A stretch of 64,000 nt of DNA, taken from positions 62,001-126,000 of the forward strand of contig NZ_NBZV01000003.1 of the NCBI RefSeq assembly GCF_002379095.1, written 5' to 3'. The stretch comes from Polaromonas sp. AER18D-145. GTDB lineage: Bacteria > Pseudomonadota > Gammaproteobacteria > Burkholderiales > Burkholderiaceae_C. Below the pieces are notes generated by a model. That model worked only from the letters and a program-made list of their open reading frames with translations. It was not told the origin of the DNA and did no database searches. Shown in pieces: positions 55,302 to 63,660 of this stretch (position 1 is its first letter; every line of letters starts with the position of its first letter). The translations under genes and the position numbers were made by a program.

Positions 55302-57182
55302 TCAGTCTCCCATCACCACGCCTTCACGGCGTGGATCGGCGCCGCCCAGCCACAGCGGCTTGCCGTGCGCCTGGCCGCGGGCAATCGCCTGCAGGCCGCT
55401 GGTCATGGCCATCTCGCGCACTTCGTGGCCGCGGGCTTTCAGCGCCTCGACGGTGGCCGGTGCAAAGCGTTTTTCTTCCAGCAGGGTCGGGCCGTTGAGC
55501 GAGCCGAAGTTGGGCAGGTTGATGGCCTGCTGCGGCATCAGGCCCCAGTTCAGCACGCCGTACAGGGTCTTGGCGGTGTAGTGAATGATCAGCGCGCCGC
55601 CCGGGCTGCCGCCGCTCATCACGAGCTGGCCGGTGGCCTTGTCGAACACCAGGGTGGGCGCCATCGACGAGCGCGGGCGTTTGTTGGGCTGCACTCGGTT
55701 GGCCACTGGCTTGCCATCGGCATCGGTTGGCGCAAAGCTGAAGTCGGTCAGCTCGTTGTTCAGCAGGAAACCGTGGACCATCTGGCGGGCGCCGAAGGCG
55801 TCTTCGATCGTGGTGGTCATCGCAATCGCGTTGCCGTACGCGTCGACGATGCTGATGTGCGAGGTGCCGTATTCGGGCTGCTCGGGCATGGGGGCATAGG
55901 CCATGCGCGTGCCGCCCGGTGTGCCGGGTTTGGCGACCTTCATGCTTTGCCCGCCGGGCTGCGCGGCGATCAGCTTGGCGCGTTCGGCCAGGTAGGCCGG
56001 GTCCAGCAGGCTCAGCCAGCTGCCGCCGGGCGGCTGCACGAAGTCGGGGTCGGCCAGGTACTGCGCGCGGTCGGCAAAGGCCAGGCGCGAGGCCTCGGTG
56101 TACAGGTGCAGCCAGTCGGCCGACGGTGCCGCGCCCGCCGTCCCCGGCGTGCCGCTCATGCCGGTGTCCAGGGCCAGCGTCGCGGCGGGCGTGTGGTTCA
56201 GGATGCCCAGGATCTGCCCGACTGCTATCGCGCCCGAGCTGGGCGGCGGCATGCCGCAGATGCGGTAGTCGCGCGCCTGCGCCCGGTAGTCGTGGCAGAT
56301 CGGCTCGCGTTTTTTGGCCTGGTAACCGGCCAGGTCGGCCAGGCTCAGTTTGCCGGGGTTGGTTGGGTGGCCCTGCACCTTGGTCACAATGGCCTGGGCA
56401 ACGTCGCCTTCGAGGAGGGCCCTGGAGCCGCCGGCGGCGATTTTTCTCAAGACATCGGCCAGCGGCTGGTTGCGGAGCAGACTGCCGGCGGCCAGCGGCT
56501 CGCCATTGACGGGGTAAAAGTAGGCGGCGGCGACCGGGTCTTTTTTCAGGTGTTGCTCGGTCTTGAGCAGGGTGGCCAGGCGCGCGCTGACCTTGAAGCC
56601 GCCTTCGGCCAGCGTGATGGCCGGTACAAACAGCTGCGCCCAGGGCAGCTTGCCATGCTGCTTGTGCGCCATCTCCAGCATGCGCACGGTGCCCGGCACG
56701 CCGACCGAACGGCCGCCGACCACGCCGTCGATGAAGGTCATGGGTTTGCCGTCGGCGCCGACAAAAAGTTTTTCGTCGGCCGCCGCCGGTGCGGTTTCGC
56801 GGCCGTCAAAAGCCTCGACCTTGCTGCCGCTGGCATGCAGCAAAAACGCGCCGCCGCCTATGCCGCTGGACTGCGGCTCGACCAGTGTGAGCACCATCTG
56901 CACGGCAATCGCTGCGTCGATCGCCGAGCCACCGGCCTTGAGCACCTGGTAGCCGGCATCGGTGGCCAGCGGGTTGGCCGCGGCCACGGCAAAGCTCGCG
57001 TTCGCCCAGCCGGGTTTTTCGGTGTAGCCCGACGTGCCTTCAGGCTGCGCCGGCACGCTGTAGGCAAAGGGCGGGGCCGTGGCGCAGCCGGCCACCAGCA
57101 GGGCGGCAGCCAGTGCCAGGCCGGAAAGCGGAGACAGGAACGCAAGGCGCTTGAACATGAACGCAGGGGCGACGGTTTTCAT
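55302..57182 (-). CDS. ggt: Gamma-glutamyltransferase (lipoprotein-type)
   Basis: 626 aa, Ntn-hydrolase. A lipoprotein signal has the lipobox LLVAGCA (Cys about residue 33). The large-subunit motif AIDAAIAVQMVLTLVEPQSS and the autoprocessing site with nucleophile Thr in PEYGTSHISIVDAYGNAIA follow. The small subunit has MSGGSPGGALI. It hydrolyses glutathione or transfers gamma-glutamyl groups in the periplasm. CTGGAGAAG precedes ATG 57182; ATG 57158 would give a shorter signal. Confidence 0.93.
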   Translation of the reverse strand: MKTVAPAFMFKRLAFLSPLSGLALAAALLVAGCATAPPFAYSVPAQPEGTSGYTEKPGWANASFAVAAANPLATDAGYQVLKAGGSAIDAAIAVQMVLTLVEPQSSGIGGGAFLLHASGSKVEAFDGRETAPAAADEKLFVGADGKPMTFIDGVVGGRSVGVPGTVRMLEMAHKQHGKLPWAQLFVPAITLAEGGFKVSARLATLLKTEQHLKKDPVAAAYFYPVNGEPLAAGSLLRNQPLADVLRKIAAGGSRALLEGDVAQAIVTKVQGHPTNPGKLSLADLAGYQAKKREPICHDYRAQARDYRICGMPPPSSGAIAVGQILGILNHTPAATLALDTGMSGTPGTAGAAPSADWLHLYTEASRLAFADRAQYLADPDFVQPPGGSWLSLLDPAYLAERAKLIAAQPGGQSMKVAKPGTPGGTRMAYAPMPEQPEYGTSHISIVDAYGNAIAMTTTIEDAFGARQMVHGFLLNNELTDFSFAPTDADGKPVANRVQPNKRPRSSMAPTLVFDKATGQLVMSGGSPGGALIIHYTAKTLYGVLNWGLMPQQAINLPNFGSLNGPTLLEEKRFAPATVEALKARGHEVREMAMTSGLQAIARGQAHGKPLWLGGADPRREGVVMGD

Positions 57183-57277
57183 GACTTCTCCAGTGGGGAT
57201 GGGTCATGGTAAACCGAAGCCCGGCGCGGCGCTGCCGGGTCAGCCCCGGTGGGGAGTTTGATTTTTGTAAGCAGCAG

Positions 57278-57316
57278 AAAAAAAGCCGACCTGACTGGGT
57301 TCACAGTCAGGTCGGC
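57278..57316 (-). terminator. Rho-independent terminator of the SDR gene
   Basis: A perfect 12-base stem GCCGACCTGACT (57285-57296) / AGTCAGGTCGGC (57305-57316), followed on the minus strand by a run of seven T. It overlaps the distal half of repeat copy 13. Confidence 0.92.
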
Positions 57317-57365
57317 CTTCAGCCCAGACAGGGCGGTCGCAAGCAGCTATCAATACGATAGCTGT
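57297..57365 (-). repeat. 3'-end repeat, copy 13 (minus strand)
   Basis: Read on the minus strand: TATTGATAGCTGCTTGCGACC, then CTGGGCTGAAGGCCGACCTG. It is the only minus-strand copy, and the gene it follows (the SDR gene) is also on the minus strand. It runs directly into that gene's terminator. Confidence 0.82.
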
Positions 57366-57375
57366 CAGGCGGGGC

Positions 57376-58134
57376 TTAGCGCGGTGCCAAGCGGATCGCG
57401 CCGTCCAGGCGGATCACCTCGCCGTTGAGCATGTCGTTTTCAAAGATGTGCTGGGCGAGCTTGGCGTAGTCCTGCGGCGTGCCCAGGCGGCTGGGGAAGG
57501 GCACGGAGGCGGCCAGCGAGTCCTGCACTTCTTTCGGCATGCCGAACATCATGGGTGTGCCGAAGATGCCAGGCGCAATCGTCATGTTGCGGATGCCGTT
57601 GCGTGCCAGGTCGCGCGCGATCGGCAGCGTCATGCCGACAATGCCGCCCTTGGACGCGCTGTAGGCGGCCTGGCCGATCTGGCCGTCGTAGGCCGCGACG
57701 GAAGCGGTGGAGATCAGCACGCCGCGCTCGCCGGTGGCTTCGGGTTCGTTCTTGCACATCGCGTCAGCGGCCAGGCGGATCATGTTGAAGCTGCCGATCA
57801 GGTTGACCGTGATGGTCTTGCTGAACACACCAAGGTTGTGCGCGCCGTTTTTGCCAACGGTTTTTTCGGCCGGTGCAATGCCGGCGCAGTTGACCAGGCC
57901 CATCAGTTTGCCCATGGACACGGCCTTGGCGACCACGGCCTGGCCGTCGGCTTCCTGGCTCACGTCGCACTTGACGAAGGCGCCGCCGATGTCCCTGGCG
58001 ATGGCTTCGCCCTTGTCGACCTGCATGTCGGCAATCACGACCTTGCCGCCTTGGGCCGCCAGCATGCGTGCCGTGCCTTCGCCGAGACCCGATGCGCCGC
58101 CGGTAACGATGAATACTTTGCCTGCGATGTCCAT
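57376..58134 (-). CDS. Short-chain 3-hydroxyacyl-CoA dehydrogenase (SDR, HSD17B10-like)
   Basis: 252 aa. NAD motif [13 protein letters not shown] (residues 11-23), [11 protein letters not shown], and catalytic S...YSASK are intact. The insert with [21 protein letters not shown] and the [15 protein letters not shown] end are typical of type II 3-hydroxyacyl-CoA / 2-methyl-3-hydroxybutyryl-CoA dehydrogenases of isoleucine and fatty-acid breakdown. A LiuR-like operator precedes it. AAGGAAC precedes ATG 58134. Confidence 0.9.
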   Translation of the reverse strand: MDIAGKVFIVTGGASGLGEGTARMLAAQGGKVVIADMQVDKGEAIARDIGGAFVKCDVSQEADGQAVVAKAVSMGKLMGLVNCAGIAPAEKTVGKNGAHNLGVFSKTITVNLIGSFNMIRLAADAMCKNEPEATGERGVLISTASVAAYDGQIGQAAYSASKGGIVGMTLPIARDLARNGIRNMTIAPGIFGTPMMFGMPKEVQDSLAASVPFPSRLGTPQDYAKLAQHIFENDMLNGEVIRLDGAIRLAPR

Positions 58135-58177
58135 GAGATGTTCCTTGGGGAAATGATGAGGGGAGGGTGTTGCGGAG

Positions 58178-58193
58178 TTGACGTTAACGTCAA
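58178..58193. promoter_or_regulatory. Candidate LiuR-type (MerR family) operator of the SDR gene
   Basis: TTGACGTTAACGTCAA is a perfect 16-base palindrome, followed by another CGTCAA half. It lies 44 bases before the SDR start. The sequence has the ACGTNNACGT core known for LiuR regulators of branched-chain amino acid and acyl-CoA degradation. The regulator gene is not in the window. Confidence 0.65.
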
Positions 58194-58230
58194 CGTCAAG
58201 GGCAATTATCACGCATAAAAATCACCCATA

Positions 58231-58256
58231 AAAAAGCCCGGCGAGCCGGGCTTTTT
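58231..58256. terminator. Bidirectional rho-independent terminator after the FbpA gene
   Basis: Perfect stem AAAAAGCCCGGC (58231-58242) / GCCGGGCTTTTT (58245-58256) with a 2-base GA centre. It ends leftward transcription from the FbpA gene just before the SDR promoter. Confidence 0.93.
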
Positions 58257-58277
58257 CTTTCCTGATGGCGGGCCAGC

Positions 58278-59333
58278 TTACTTGTAGCCGACGCGGTCCA
58301 GCATCTGCTGCACCTTCACCTGGTTGGCGCCGACGGTGCTGACCGGGATGGTCTCGGACTTGAAGCTGCCGCCCGACATGGCCTGCAGGGCCGCATTGCT
58401 GACCTTCACGCCGGCGACGGCGGGCCACTCGTTGTTGCCGTTGGCAAAATAGTTTTGCGCGTCGGGGCTGGCCAGGTACTCCATGAATTTCACCGCGTTG
58501 GCGCTGTTCTTGGCGTTTTTGGCGACGGCCGCGCCGGCGATGTTCACATGGGTGCCCCAGGACTGCTGGTTGGGAAACACCACGCCGACTTTGTCGGCGA
58601 TGGCCTTGTCTTCCGGCGCGGAAGACCGCAGGATGCGCGCGAGGTAGTAGCTGTTGGTGATCGCGATGCCGCATTCACCGCTGGCCACGCCCTTGATCTG
58701 GTCGGTGTCGCCGCCCTTGGGCGGGCGGGCCATGTTGGCCACCATGCCCTTGAGCCATTCTTCGGCCTGGGCGGCGCCCAGGTGCTCGGTCACCGCGCCG
58801 AACAGCGACAGGTTGTAGGGGTGCGAACCCGAGCGGGTGCACAGCAGGCCTTTGTTTTTCGGGTCGGCGAGTTCCTCGTAGGTATCGACATCGGCTTTGT
58901 TGACCTTGAGCTTGTCATAAACGATGACGCGGGCGCGTGTGGAAAAACCGAACCAGGTCGTGCCTTCGGGCGTGGCCTGGGCACGCAGCTGCGCCGGAAT
59001 CGCCTTTTCCAGCAGGGGCGACTTGATGGGCTGGAACAGGCCTTCGCTGTCGCCTTTGGCCAGCCGCGCTGCGTCCACCAGCAAAATCACGTCGGCCGGG
59101 GAGGCTGCGCCCTCGGCTTTCAGCCGCGCGAGGATGCCGGCGTCGTCGGCGTCCACGCGGTTGATCCGGATGCCCGTGGTTTTGGTGAAATTGTTGTAAA
59201 GCGCCTCATCGGTCTGGTAGTGGCGGGCAGAATACAGGTTGACCACCTGTTCCTGCGCGCTGACGCCGCCTGCGCCGGTTATCAGGGTGGCGGCGACGGC
59301 CAGGGTGGCCAGAATCGGGGATTTTTTCAACAT
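58278..59333 (-). CDS. Fe(3+) ABC transporter substrate-binding protein (FbpA/FutA)
   Basis: 351 aa. Signal peptide 1-26 (GGVSAQEQ), then VVNLYSARHYQTDEALYNNF with the iron-ligand Tyr/His and a second Tyr pair in AITNSYYLARIL. It captures ferric iron in the periplasm. The permease and ATPase (fbpBC) are not in the window. A Fur-box-like sequence lies upstream. ATG 59333 is the only start that gives a signal peptide. Confidence 0.9.
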   Translation of the reverse strand: MLKKSPILATLAVAATLITGAGGVSAQEQVVNLYSARHYQTDEALYNNFTKTTGIRINRVDADDAGILARLKAEGAASPADVILLVDAARLAKGDSEGLFQPIKSPLLEKAIPAQLRAQATPEGTTWFGFSTRARVIVYDKLKVNKADVDTYEELADPKNKGLLCTRSGSHPYNLSLFGAVTEHLGAAQAEEWLKGMVANMARPPKGGDTDQIKGVASGECGIAITNSYYLARILRSSAPEDKAIADKVGVVFPNQQSWGTHVNIAGAAVAKNAKNSANAVKFMEYLASPDAQNYFANGNNEWPAVAGVKVSNAALQAMSGGSFKSETIPVSTVGANQVKVQQMLDRVGYK

Positions 59334-59380
59334 GGTGCTAGCTGTGAAAGTTGGAATGGAAGTCAGTGTAATACAAACGC

Positions 59381-59397
59381 GAATTATTCTCAATATC
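59381..59397 (-). promoter_or_regulatory. Candidate Fur box of the FbpA gene
   Basis: On the minus strand GATATTGAGAATAATTC resembles the Fur consensus (GATAAT-type hexamers, TGAGAATAATT core). It lies 48-64 bases before the FbpA start and between it and the divergent patatin gene, so iron control of either is possible. Confidence 0.5.
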
Positions 59398-59412
59398 TTT
59401 TCGAGGGCGGGC

Positions 59413-60354
59413 GTGACCGTGCAATCGGCGGCCGGTGCGCTGGGTCGCGGGGCCGCACTCGCGGTCGGGCTGGCCCTGCTGGCCGGTTGTGCCAGCCTGC
59501 CGGCGGGTCCGGCCGGCAAGGTGGCGCCCGCCGTCGGGCCGGTGGTCGAGACCCCGGCCCAACGCCTGCCGCGCATCGGCCTGGCGCTGGGCGGCGGGGC
59601 GGCGCGCGGTTTTGCCCATGTGGGCGTGATTGCGGTGCTGGAAGAGGCCGGCATCCGGCCCGCCGTGGTCGTCGGCACCTCGGCCGGCAGCCTGGTCGCA
59701 GCGCTGTATGCCAGCGGCAAAAGCAGCGCGCAGCTGCAGCAGACGGCGCTGAACATGGAGGAGGTCGCGATCACCGACTGGATGCTGCCGATTTTCGGCC
59801 GCGGCATGTTTCGCGGCGAGGCCCTTGGCCGTTATGTGAACGATCTGGTCGCCGGCCGGCTGATGGAAAACATGGCCATTCCGCTGGGCATCGTGGCGAC
59901 CGACCTGGGCAGCGGCCAGCCGGTGCTGTTCCAGCGCGGCGACACCGGCATGGCGGTGCGCGCCTCCAGCGCCGTGCCGGCAGTGTTTGTGCCGGTCAAA
60001 ATCAATGGCCGCGAGTATGTGGACGGCGGCCTGGTCTCGCCGGTGCCCGTGCGTTTTGCGCGGCAGATGGGCGCCGAGCTGGTGATTGCCGTCGACATCT
60101 CCAATCCTCCCGAAGCCAACACGGCCGACGGCACCTTGCAGATCCTGCTGCAGACCTTTGCCATCATGGGCAAAAGCATCAACCAGTATGAATTGAAGGA
60201 CGCCGATGTGGTGGTGCAGCCTTCCCAGGCGGGCCTGAAAAGCGCCGACTTCTCGGCCCGGCAACGTGCCATCGATGCGGGCCGGGCGGCAATGCGGGCG
60301 GCGCTACCCGCCCTCAGGGCAAAGATGGACACCCTGCGCACGGCGGCCCGTTAA
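59413..60354 (+). CDS. Patatin-like phospholipase, RssA-type lipoprotein
   Basis: 313 aa. Lipoprotein signal with lipobox LLAGC (Cys24). The patatin domain has the oxyanion motif LALGGGAARGFAHVG, the nucleophile GTSAGS and the catalytic Asp in VDGGLVSPVPV. A cell-envelope esterase or phospholipase. GTG 59413 with GAGGG upstream gives a normal lipoprotein signal; ATG 59356 is in frame but adds a non-signal-like segment. Confidence 0.88.
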   Translation: MTVQSAAGALGRGAALAVGLALLAGCASLPAGPAGKVAPAVGPVVETPAQRLPRIGLALGGGAARGFAHVGVIAVLEEAGIRPAVVVGTSAGSLVAALYASGKSSAQLQQTALNMEEVAITDWMLPIFGRGMFRGEALGRYVNDLVAGRLMENMAIPLGIVATDLGSGQPVLFQRGDTGMAVRASSAVPAVFVPVKINGREYVDGGLVSPVPVRFARQMGAELVIAVDISNPPEANTADGTLQILLQTFAIMGKSINQYELKDADVVVQPSQAGLKSADFSARQRAIDAGRAAMRAALPALRAKMDTLRTAAR

Positions 60355-60357
60355 TGC

Positions 60358-60420
60358 TCTTGTTTTGATAGCTACCGGCGCAATACCGGTAAGGACTCAA
60401 GGCCTTTTTGGCCAAAAAAA
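60358..60420 (+). repeat. 3'-end repeat, copy 14
   Basis: TTGTTTTGATAGCTACCGGCGC, then AAGGACTCAAGGCC with a GGCC-TTTTT-GGCC hairpin. It starts 3 bases after the patatin stop, same strand, before convergent phasin. Confidence 0.8.
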
Positions 60421-60442
60421 AGCCCGATCTTGCGATCAGGCT
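60412..60442 (-). terminator. Rho-independent terminator of the phasin gene
   Basis: AGCCCGATC (60421-60429) pairs with GATCAGGCT (60434-60442) with one wobble pair on the minus strand, followed there by eight or more T. It is 175 bases beyond the phasin stop. A further perfect hairpin with GGGTTTGAA / TTCAAACCC arms (60548-60556, 60560-60568) lies in the 3' leader. Confidence 0.75.
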
Positions 60443-60615
60443 TTGAAGGGGTCCGTGAAACTTGATTTCTGGAAGGACCCGAGGAGACAACTGGTGGGAA
60501 CTTGCGCTCCGATACTTGTTTATCGGCAGCAGGCTCCGGAATCTGTAGGGTTTGAATATTTCAAACCCGGCTTGAATCAACTGGCGGCTCGGCCCGCCAA
60601 TTCAAGCCCTGTTCA

Positions 60616-61158
60616 TTAACGCTTTTTGGAAGCGGTCTTGGTGGCGTTCACGGCGGTGTTGGTCACTGCGGTGAGGTTGGCTTCAGCCATGTCGCTGGCT
60701 TGTTTGACGGCTTTCTGGACCGACTCGAAAGCGTTGGTGGCAGCAGCCACGGCGCCTTTCATCACGGCCACAGCGGATTCGGAACCGGCCGGTGCGTTTT
60801 TGGCGGCGCTGTCGACCAGACCCATGAATTTGGCTTGGGCTTCAGCAGCCTGGCCTTCGAAGGCCTTGCCGACTTCAGCACCGGTGCCGGTGGCGATGTC
60901 GTACAGGTGGCGGCTGTAAGCGGCTGTTTTTTCAGCCAGGGGCTGCATCAGGCTGGCTTGCAGGGCCAGCAGTTCCTGGGCGTCTTTGGCGCCGAGCAGG
61001 GTCTGGGTGTGGTTGGCGGTTTCAGCCAGGGCAGCCTTGGAAGCCTGGACATTGAGTTCAACCAGTTTCTCGACGCCTTCGAAAGCCTTGCTGGTCAGAC
61101 CAAACAGGGTTTCAACGGTTGCTTTGTGGGAAGCCATGATTTGTTCAGCGGTCAACAT
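60616..61158 (-). CDS. phaP: Phasin (PHA granule-associated protein)
   Basis: 180 aa, helical and Ala-rich. [26 protein letters not shown] at the start (first phasin helix) and the [27 protein letters not shown] segment are typical of phasin_2 proteins that coat polyhydroxyalkanoate granules. GGAG lies before the ATG. The organism therefore probably stores PHA. Long 3' leader to the terminator. Confidence 0.93.
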   Translation of the reverse strand: MLTAEQIMASHKATVETLFGLTSKAFEGVEKLVELNVQASKAALAETANHTQTLLGAKDAQELLALQASLMQPLAEKTAAYSRHLYDIATGTGAEVGKAFEGQAAEAQAKFMGLVDSAAKNAPAGSESAVAVMKGAVAAATNAFESVQKAVKQASDMAEANLTAVTNTAVNATKTASKKR

Positions 61159-61237
61159 ATTTAAATCTCCAAGAGGTGGGTTAAGAATTCAATTAGTTGC
61201 GCTGCTGGACAATCTGCTGTTTGGCTGGTCTTGTCGA

Positions 61238-61308
61238 TTGCTGCACTGCAACATAACTCAAGTATAGGGATCGGGCGCACGATTGCAAGCGATTTTTGCT
61301 GCAGTGCA
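61238..61308. promoter_or_regulatory. TGC-rich direct repeats upstream of phasin (possible PhaR sites)
   Basis: TTGCTGCACTGCA (61238-61250) and TTGCTGCAGTGCA (61296-61308) are 13-base near-identical repeats 58 bases apart, 80-150 bases upstream of the phasin start. PhaR repressors of phasin genes bind TGC-rich sequences in several bacteria, so these are candidates. Confidence 0.45.
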
Positions 61309-61434
61309 CCATTTTAGAGGTCAAGCTCTAGCCACAGAGGCAAAACGCGGGTGTTGGGGTTCCAGCCACAATGCAGGTGGACGCCCCACGGGCGGTGCAC
61401 TCCCATACCCAGCAACTCCTCTGCGTCAACCATC

Positions 61435-62421
61435 TTGCAAGCTTTTTACGCCGACCACTTTGTCCTGCCCTTGCCGGCCGGGCACCGCTTTCCGATGGCC
61501 AAATACCAGCGACTGCGCGACCGCGTGGCGGGCGAGTTGCCGCAGGTGCGCATGGGCGTGGCACCGCGGGCCAGCGACGGCGAGCTGGCGCTGGCGCACG
61601 CACCGGCCTACATCCAGGCCGTGGCCGAGGGCACGCTGGAAGCGGCGCTCATGCGCGAGATCGGCTTTCCCTGGAGCACGGAGATGGTCGAACGTTCACG
61701 TCGGTCGGTGGGTGCCACGGTGGCGGCGGCACGTGCTGCCTTGGGGCTGCAGGGCCGTGCCGAAGGCGTGGCCGCCAACATGGCGGGCGGCACCCACCAC
61801 GCGTCGGCAGGCAAGGGCGGGGGCTTTTGTGTGTTCAATGATGCGGCCGTCGCGGCCCGCCAGATGCAGATGGAGTGGGCACGCAGGCAACGCACGCCGC
61901 TGCGGGTGGCGGTGATCGACCTGGACGTGCACCAGGGCAACGGAACGGCCAGCATTTTCAGAAACGACCCGGGTGTTTTTACGCTGTCGCTGCATGGTCA
62001 GAAGAATTTCCCCTTTCGCAAGGAGGCGAGCGACCTCGACGTGGACCTGCCGGACGGCTGCACCGATGCGCCCTACCTGCAGGCGTTGGAGCATGCGCTC
62101 GACGAGCTGGAACGGCGCTTCGAGCCTGGCCTGGTGATTTATCTGGCGGGCGCCGACCCGTTCGAAGGAGACCGGCTGGGACGGCTCAAGCTCAGTTATG
62201 ACGGCCTGGAGGCCAGGGACCGGCGCGTTTTTGACTGGGCCTGGCAGCGCCGCATTCCGCTGGCCTTCGCCATGGCCGGCGGTTACGGCGTCAACATCGA
62301 CGAGACGGTGCAGGTGCAGATGAATACCTACCGCGTGGCGATCGAGTACTGGAAACGCTGGAAGATGGCCCCCATGGTCGCTCACTGCGAGCCTGCGGCA
62401 TCTTCCTGCCCCTTGCCCTGA
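61435..62421 (+). CDS. Histone deacetylase family protein (acetylpolyamine/acetoin-utilisation type)
   Basis: About 328 aa of the zinc-dependent HDAC fold: GGTHHASAGKGGGFCVFNDAA (active-site His pair and substrate loop) and VIDLDVHQGNGTA (zinc Asp/His), then ADPFEGDRLGR and AGGYG. Bacterial members deacetylate polyamines or small amides. The start is uncertain (TTG 61435 chosen; GTG 61351 also in frame). The last 15 codons (MVAHCEPAASSCPLP) come from the dispersed element copy C. Confidence 0.85.
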   Translation: MQAFYADHFVLPLPAGHRFPMAKYQRLRDRVAGELPQVRMGVAPRASDGELALAHAPAYIQAVAEGTLEAALMREIGFPWSTEMVERSRRSVGATVAAARAALGLQGRAEGVAANMAGGTHHASAGKGGGFCVFNDAAVAARQMQMEWARRQRTPLRVAVIDLDVHQGNGTASIFRNDPGVFTLSLHGQKNFPFRKEASDLDVDLPDGCTDAPYLQALEHALDELERRFEPGLVIYLAGADPFEGDRLGRLKLSYDGLEARDRRVFDWAWQRRIPLAFAMAGGYGVNIDETVQVQMNTYRVAIEYWKRWKMAPMVAHCEPAASSCPLP

Positions 62422-62466
62422 AAAGGGGCCGCTGCGCCTGCGGGCTGGCGAAGCCAGACCCGCGGC
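62365..62466. repeat. GC-rich dispersed element, copy C, overlapping the end of the HDAC gene
   Basis: TGGCCCCCATGGTCGCTCAC at 62366 and GGCCGCTGCGCCTGCGGGCT (to 62466) match copy E. The first part is translated as the HDAC C-terminus; the second is the gap before the thioesterase gene. Confidence 0.8.
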
Positions 62467-62515
62467 CCCGACTCGACGGAAGAATGCCGCTGGCCTGCTG
62501 GCAAAATAGCCCTCC

Positions 62516-62962
62516 ATGACATCCCCGACACGCCCCGAGGCCGAACCCCGCAGCGCCTACAAGGTCTTCCGTCCCATCGGCACACGCTGGTCCGACAACG
62601 ATGTGTACGGCCATGTCAACAACGTCGTGTATTACAGCTGGTTCGACACCGCGGTCAACGGCTACCTGATCGAGCGCGGGGCCATCGACATTCATGCCGG
62701 CCCTGTCATCGGGCTGGTCATCGAGACGCAGTGCAATTATTTTGCGCCGCTGTCCTTTCCCGAGCCGGTGCTTGCCGGCATCCGCGTGGCGCACGTGGGT
62801 TCGTCCAGCGTGCGCTACGAGGTCGGGCTGTTCCCTGGCCAGGATGGCGCTGCCCTGAGCGCTGCCAGGGGCCACTTCATCCATGTGTATGTGGACCGGC
62901 ATACCCGCCGGCCCGTGCCCTTGCCGCCCCAACTTTTGACCATCCTGGAGACCCTGAAGTGA
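62516..62962 (+). CDS. Acyl-CoA thioesterase, hot-dog fold (4-hydroxybenzoyl-CoA thioesterase/YbgC-like)
   Basis: 148 aa. The catalytic Asp lies in [22 protein letters not shown] and the hot-dog core follows. It hydrolyses acyl-CoA; the acyl group is unknown. The stop TGA overlaps the GTG start of the nitroreductase gene (GTGA, 62959-62962), so the two are translationally coupled. Confidence 0.9.
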   Translation: MTSPTRPEAEPRSAYKVFRPIGTRWSDNDVYGHVNNVVYYSWFDTAVNGYLIERGAIDIHAGPVIGLVIETQCNYFAPLSFPEPVLAGIRVAHVGSSSVRYEVGLFPGQDGAALSAARGHFIHVYVDRHTRRPVPLPPQLLTILETLK

Positions 62963-63660
62963 CCGAACCCCTCAATGCTGTGGATGCTGCCATCCACAGC
63001 CGCATGTCCGTGCGTGCATTCCTGCCGAAAGCCGTGCCCCGCGAAACGCTGGAGCACCTGCTGGCGATCGCCAGCCGCGCGCCCTCGGGCACCAACACCC
63101 AGCCGTGGAAGGTGTACGTGCTGCAGGGCGGCAGCCGTGACAGCCTGGTTGGCAAGGTCTGCGCCGCGCACGACGCCATCCGCGCCAACCCCGAGCAGGC
63201 CGTGCAATACAAGGAGGAGTACGACTACTACCCCGAAAAATGGGTCTCGCCCTACATCGACCGGCGCCGCGAAAACGGCTGGGGCCTGTACGGCCTGCTC
63301 GGCATAGGCAAGGGTGACAAGGACAAGATGCATGCCCAGCACCAGCGCAACTACCGGTTTTTTGACGCACCCGTCGGCCTGATGTTCACGCTGGACCGCG
63401 TCATGGGCCGCGGCAGCCTGGTGGACTACGGCATGTTCATGCAAAACATCATGGTGGCCGCGCGCGGCCACGGCCTGCACACCTGTCCGCAGGCGGCCTG
63501 GAACGGTTTTGCCAAAATCATCCTGCCGCACATCGGCGCTGGCGACGACGAAATGCTGGTCTGCGGCATGGCGCTGGGTTATGCCGACGAGTCCGCGCTG
63601 GTGAACACCTTCCGCACGCCGCGCGTTGGCGTGCAGGCCTTCACGACCTGGCTGGATTAG
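62959..63660 (+). CDS. Nitroreductase-family FMN oxidoreductase
   Basis: 233 aa. FMN-contact motifs [36 protein letters not shown] and a C-terminal [20 protein letters not shown] are typical of the PnbA/NfsB-like group. Reduces nitro or quinone compounds with NAD(P)H. GTG start at 62959, overlapping the thioesterase stop. Confidence 0.9.
   Translation: MTEPLNAVDAAIHSRMSVRAFLPKAVPRETLEHLLAIASRAPSGTNTQPWKVYVLQGGSRDSLVGKVCAAHDAIRANPEQAVQYKEEYDYYPEKWVSPYIDRRRENGWGLYGLLGIGKGDKDKMHAQHQRNYRFFDAPVGLMFTLDRVMGRGSLVDYGMFMQNIMVAARGHGLHTCPQAAWNGFAKIILPHIGAGDDEMLVCGMALGYADESALVNTFRTPRVGVQAFTTWLD

Noticed and set aside
55585-56509. Rightward open frames opposite the gamma-glutamyltransferase
   Set aside because: Antisense to intact catalytic motifs of GGT and without domain similarity.
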